A DNA stretch of 64,000 bases from Limnomonas spitsbergensis (taxonomy: Eukaryota > Chlorophyta > Chlorophyceae > Chlamydomonadales), in NCBI GenBank assembly GCA_037349105.1, contig JAYJMM010000028.1:1178001-1242000 (forward strand), written 5' to 3'. Under the pieces are notes generated by a model. That model searched no databases, was not told the origin of the DNA, and saw nothing but the letters and a program-made list of their open reading frames with translations. This document shows, one piece after another, positions 63,501 through 64,000 of the stretch; the first letter of the stretch is position 1; the number at the start of each line of letters is the position of its first letter. A program made the translations under genes and the position numbers.

Positions 63501-64000
63501 GCTGCTAGCAGAACCGTGCTGCTGCTGTTCTTCCTTCGGCTCCTCCACGCCGGAATACTCGATCTCCATGTCTGGTAACGGGGACGGGATCGCCATCATT
63601 TCCCTGACGCACCCCGCCAATTCTGGGTCCGCTTCAAATGGGAGCGGCTGCCCGTGATTTGGCGGCCCCCCCAAGTGCTGTGTTCCCAGGGTCTCCTGCA
63701 GCTTGATCAGCTCATCTGCCCGCAGGATGTACTGCTGATGAACCGCTGCCATGGCCTGCTGAGCATCCTGGATGCTCTTCCACCCGGCCAGCTGGCCTTT
63801 TAGGTAATCCACGATTCCTGCTGACTGCTTCCACATCTGACGTTCTCTCCACCTTAAAGCCTTTTTCAGCCCGTCAACTTGCCCGGCCAGCCTGCCGATG
63901 TGCCCGTCTCGTGGGCTGGTCCCTGGCTCTGGAACCTTCTCTACGCTGCATTCCTCTTCCTCCTCTTCTTCCTGCGCTTCGTCATTGCTGCTGCTTGCTG
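60546..64000 (-). CDS. Element B pre-RT polyprotein with RS-rich region and CCHC knuckle (partial at window edge)
   Basis: The frame is open from the window edge (at least 1,150 codons). From the edge: an acidic Glu run; a helical segment (WKQSAGIVDYLKGQLAGWKS, QQAMAAVHQQYI); an Arg/Ser-rich region (RQRSRSAERS, RRSNSEERSRDRRQRSPS) reminiscent of splicing-factor RS domains; a zinc knuckle CFKCNQPGHFANEC (CX2CX4HX4C); then a long domain conserved in A (PAGSARSVTHAIEF, SAWIHMHATRDDMPVY, EAEFHAYTYARGADP, WEGEDELARSPFAVERL). The knuckle indicates RNA binding. The remainder has no recognised family. It ends at TAG 60546-60548, after which the homology with A continues in the same frame, so the stop is a nonsense mutation. 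Confidence 0.75.
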   Translation of the reverse strand, partial: ASSSNDEAQEEEEEEECSVEKVPEPGTSPRDGHIGRLAGQVDGLKKALRWRERQMWKQSAGIVDYLKGQLAGWKSIQDAQQAMAAVHQQYILRADELIKLQETLGTQHLGGPPNHGQPLPFEADPELAGCVREMMAIPSPLPDMEIEYSGVEEPKEEQQQHGSASSDESGSGNRRLRQRSRSAERSISEGRHGTVPTPAARTQRQGAGRRSNSEERSRDRRQRSPSRDQPRGRSRERHPAEFARPYRQGQEHQRGPGPGPTDRTLAGGSGVAEPRRHLGPRHGGLCFKCNQPGHFANECTNPEQAGLTGDRTGAPAGPARSYGAWGPGRGQGVPIGSRRRNFETAMGTPSAGDFQQAAAGPSAWPGPPARQEPPEQGEQPRWEGTGGHTCFMTGHMEISQDRGAYQAEVSQAGPVQVAPQRVPEGQVASQVNHWTMAVEALAMNHYGTMPAGSARSVTHAIEFLKDLQRRGCPAPCVGWPNLMQRFLDREWDKYDEQWDEFERREREAVHQHNVDGWETDSGSNLSAGRYEPQEPSPLHEEEFGVLCPGTPEGNPDTGRGVAGAATETGEPPRAGSRYPAARGTAAGSQLDALAGPVRTHKSTTSRCNAWGGIDEDGETQHGSERGGRSEARGEDSQLDQSFSRDRSYSRERVYIQPFPQSLPAGEPFVQYFRLGEEMPAASTSGTMLTMPSECKDGPCRLQNHRLLGGGEQTCVNKAGAMQAVARMIFPWDAVTAVMLGATLKGYIQPSTSMADYMQRGWSRHPIYAYCVSEMVSLAIAAGITAVDAAGWAHPDMPDIAPAEGMWQGAQPGFMRTPWAMDCVRELMGHPALRDRAFYVPVQAMGEYERFVETTEQDPVGVGLCHPGRPGRCEATIEASIVIPRTVAGQAVPWGPAPGDARAAIPVQQLVTYYYEEMADEELPVSSAWIHMHATRDDMPVYLFARHQQDVAVTKCASVDEAEFHAYTYARGADPTVWTLVLMALQRFLLPGQLSAAMRHVWGVEDQWAPTEVSACPTWPYGPEQTPASGAMWEGEDELARSPFAVERLAAYVHQWVRQERRAWHDNRASSVLPYWQADVITTQLWRQAHPAGVRTLHPLFRGAREVGIEEELEDLRNQPSMGHGLVGRRGAYAEEPTAATDDPVQDGEPE

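Larger units (their letters stand above)
51909..64000 (-). mobile_element. Element B: LTR retrotransposon encoding RT, RNase H, DNA methyltransferase, integrase and PHD finger
   Basis: It is collinear with element A from its LTR-like end through the pre-RT region and is cut at the right window edge. From right to left on the minus strand: pre-RT polyprotein with RS-rich and CCHC segments (64000-60546, continuing to about 59257 with breaks), hydrophobic segment plus RT plus RNase H (59160-56890), methyltransferase plus integrase plus PHD (56858-53733), a short untranslated region, and an LTR-like block (53240-51909). The gene order is Ty3/gypsy-like with two additions not standard in that group: a cytosine methyltransferase between RNase H and integrase, and a PHD finger at the integrase end. 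The gag/protease half and 5' LTR should lie just outside the window. Confidence 0.9.

Overview
This is a eukaryotic nuclear window, very rich in transposable elements. One host gene can be assembled with confidence: SEC63/ERdj2 (29620-43747, + strand). It has 15 exons whose summed length is an exact multiple of three (754 codons plus stop). Its J-domain and its Brl/FN3-like C-terminal half look most like the plant and green-algal forms, so the likely source is a green-lineage organism, probably a transposon-loaded alga. The species is not certain.

Layout. Positions 1-536 hold a terminal-repeat copy of a retroelement I call family C. 1640-18790 (- strand) is element A, a very large, decayed Ty3/gypsy-like LTR retrotransposon with a LINE-like ORF1 fragment (2605-3752) nested in its 3' region. 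18868-19820 holds an unassigned, apparently spliced ORF. 20100-28317 (- strand) is element C: gag-like ORFs, a zinc knuckle, an aspartic-protease remnant and a terminal repeat, interrupted by a 925-bp Harbinger-like fold-back element. 28455-29395 (- strand) carries exon-like pieces of an unassigned gene divergent from SEC63. SEC63 follows, with introns of up to 4.8 kb that host a BED-finger (hAT-like) repeat and a MITE. 43748-51908 is mostly transposon debris: LINE tail, duplicated blocks, a second BED-finger copy and a PIF1-like Walker A fragment. 51909-64000 (- strand) is element B, a better-preserved relative of A, cut by the right window edge.

The main discovery is in A and B. Both encode, in pol order, RT, RNase H, a complete C5-cytosine DNA methyltransferase (DNMT3-like motif set), a zinc-binding/DDE integrase, and a C-terminal PHD finger. 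In B the methyltransferase, integrase and PHD finger form one uninterrupted 1041-aa reading frame (53733-56858). A retrotransposon thus carries a DNA-methylation writer fused to an integrase that ends in a histone-reader-type module. This suggests it could methylate its own copies, or its target chromatin, as it inserts. Upstream are long RS-rich, zinc-knuckle gag-like regions with no domain I recognise, and a conserved hydrophobic signal-like segment just before RT.

Element A is dead: it has frameshifts, stops, FIDE instead of FIDD in RT, and a 561-bp tandem duplication. Element B has a stop before RT and two or more frame breaks, but its methyltransferase-integrase-PHD part is intact.
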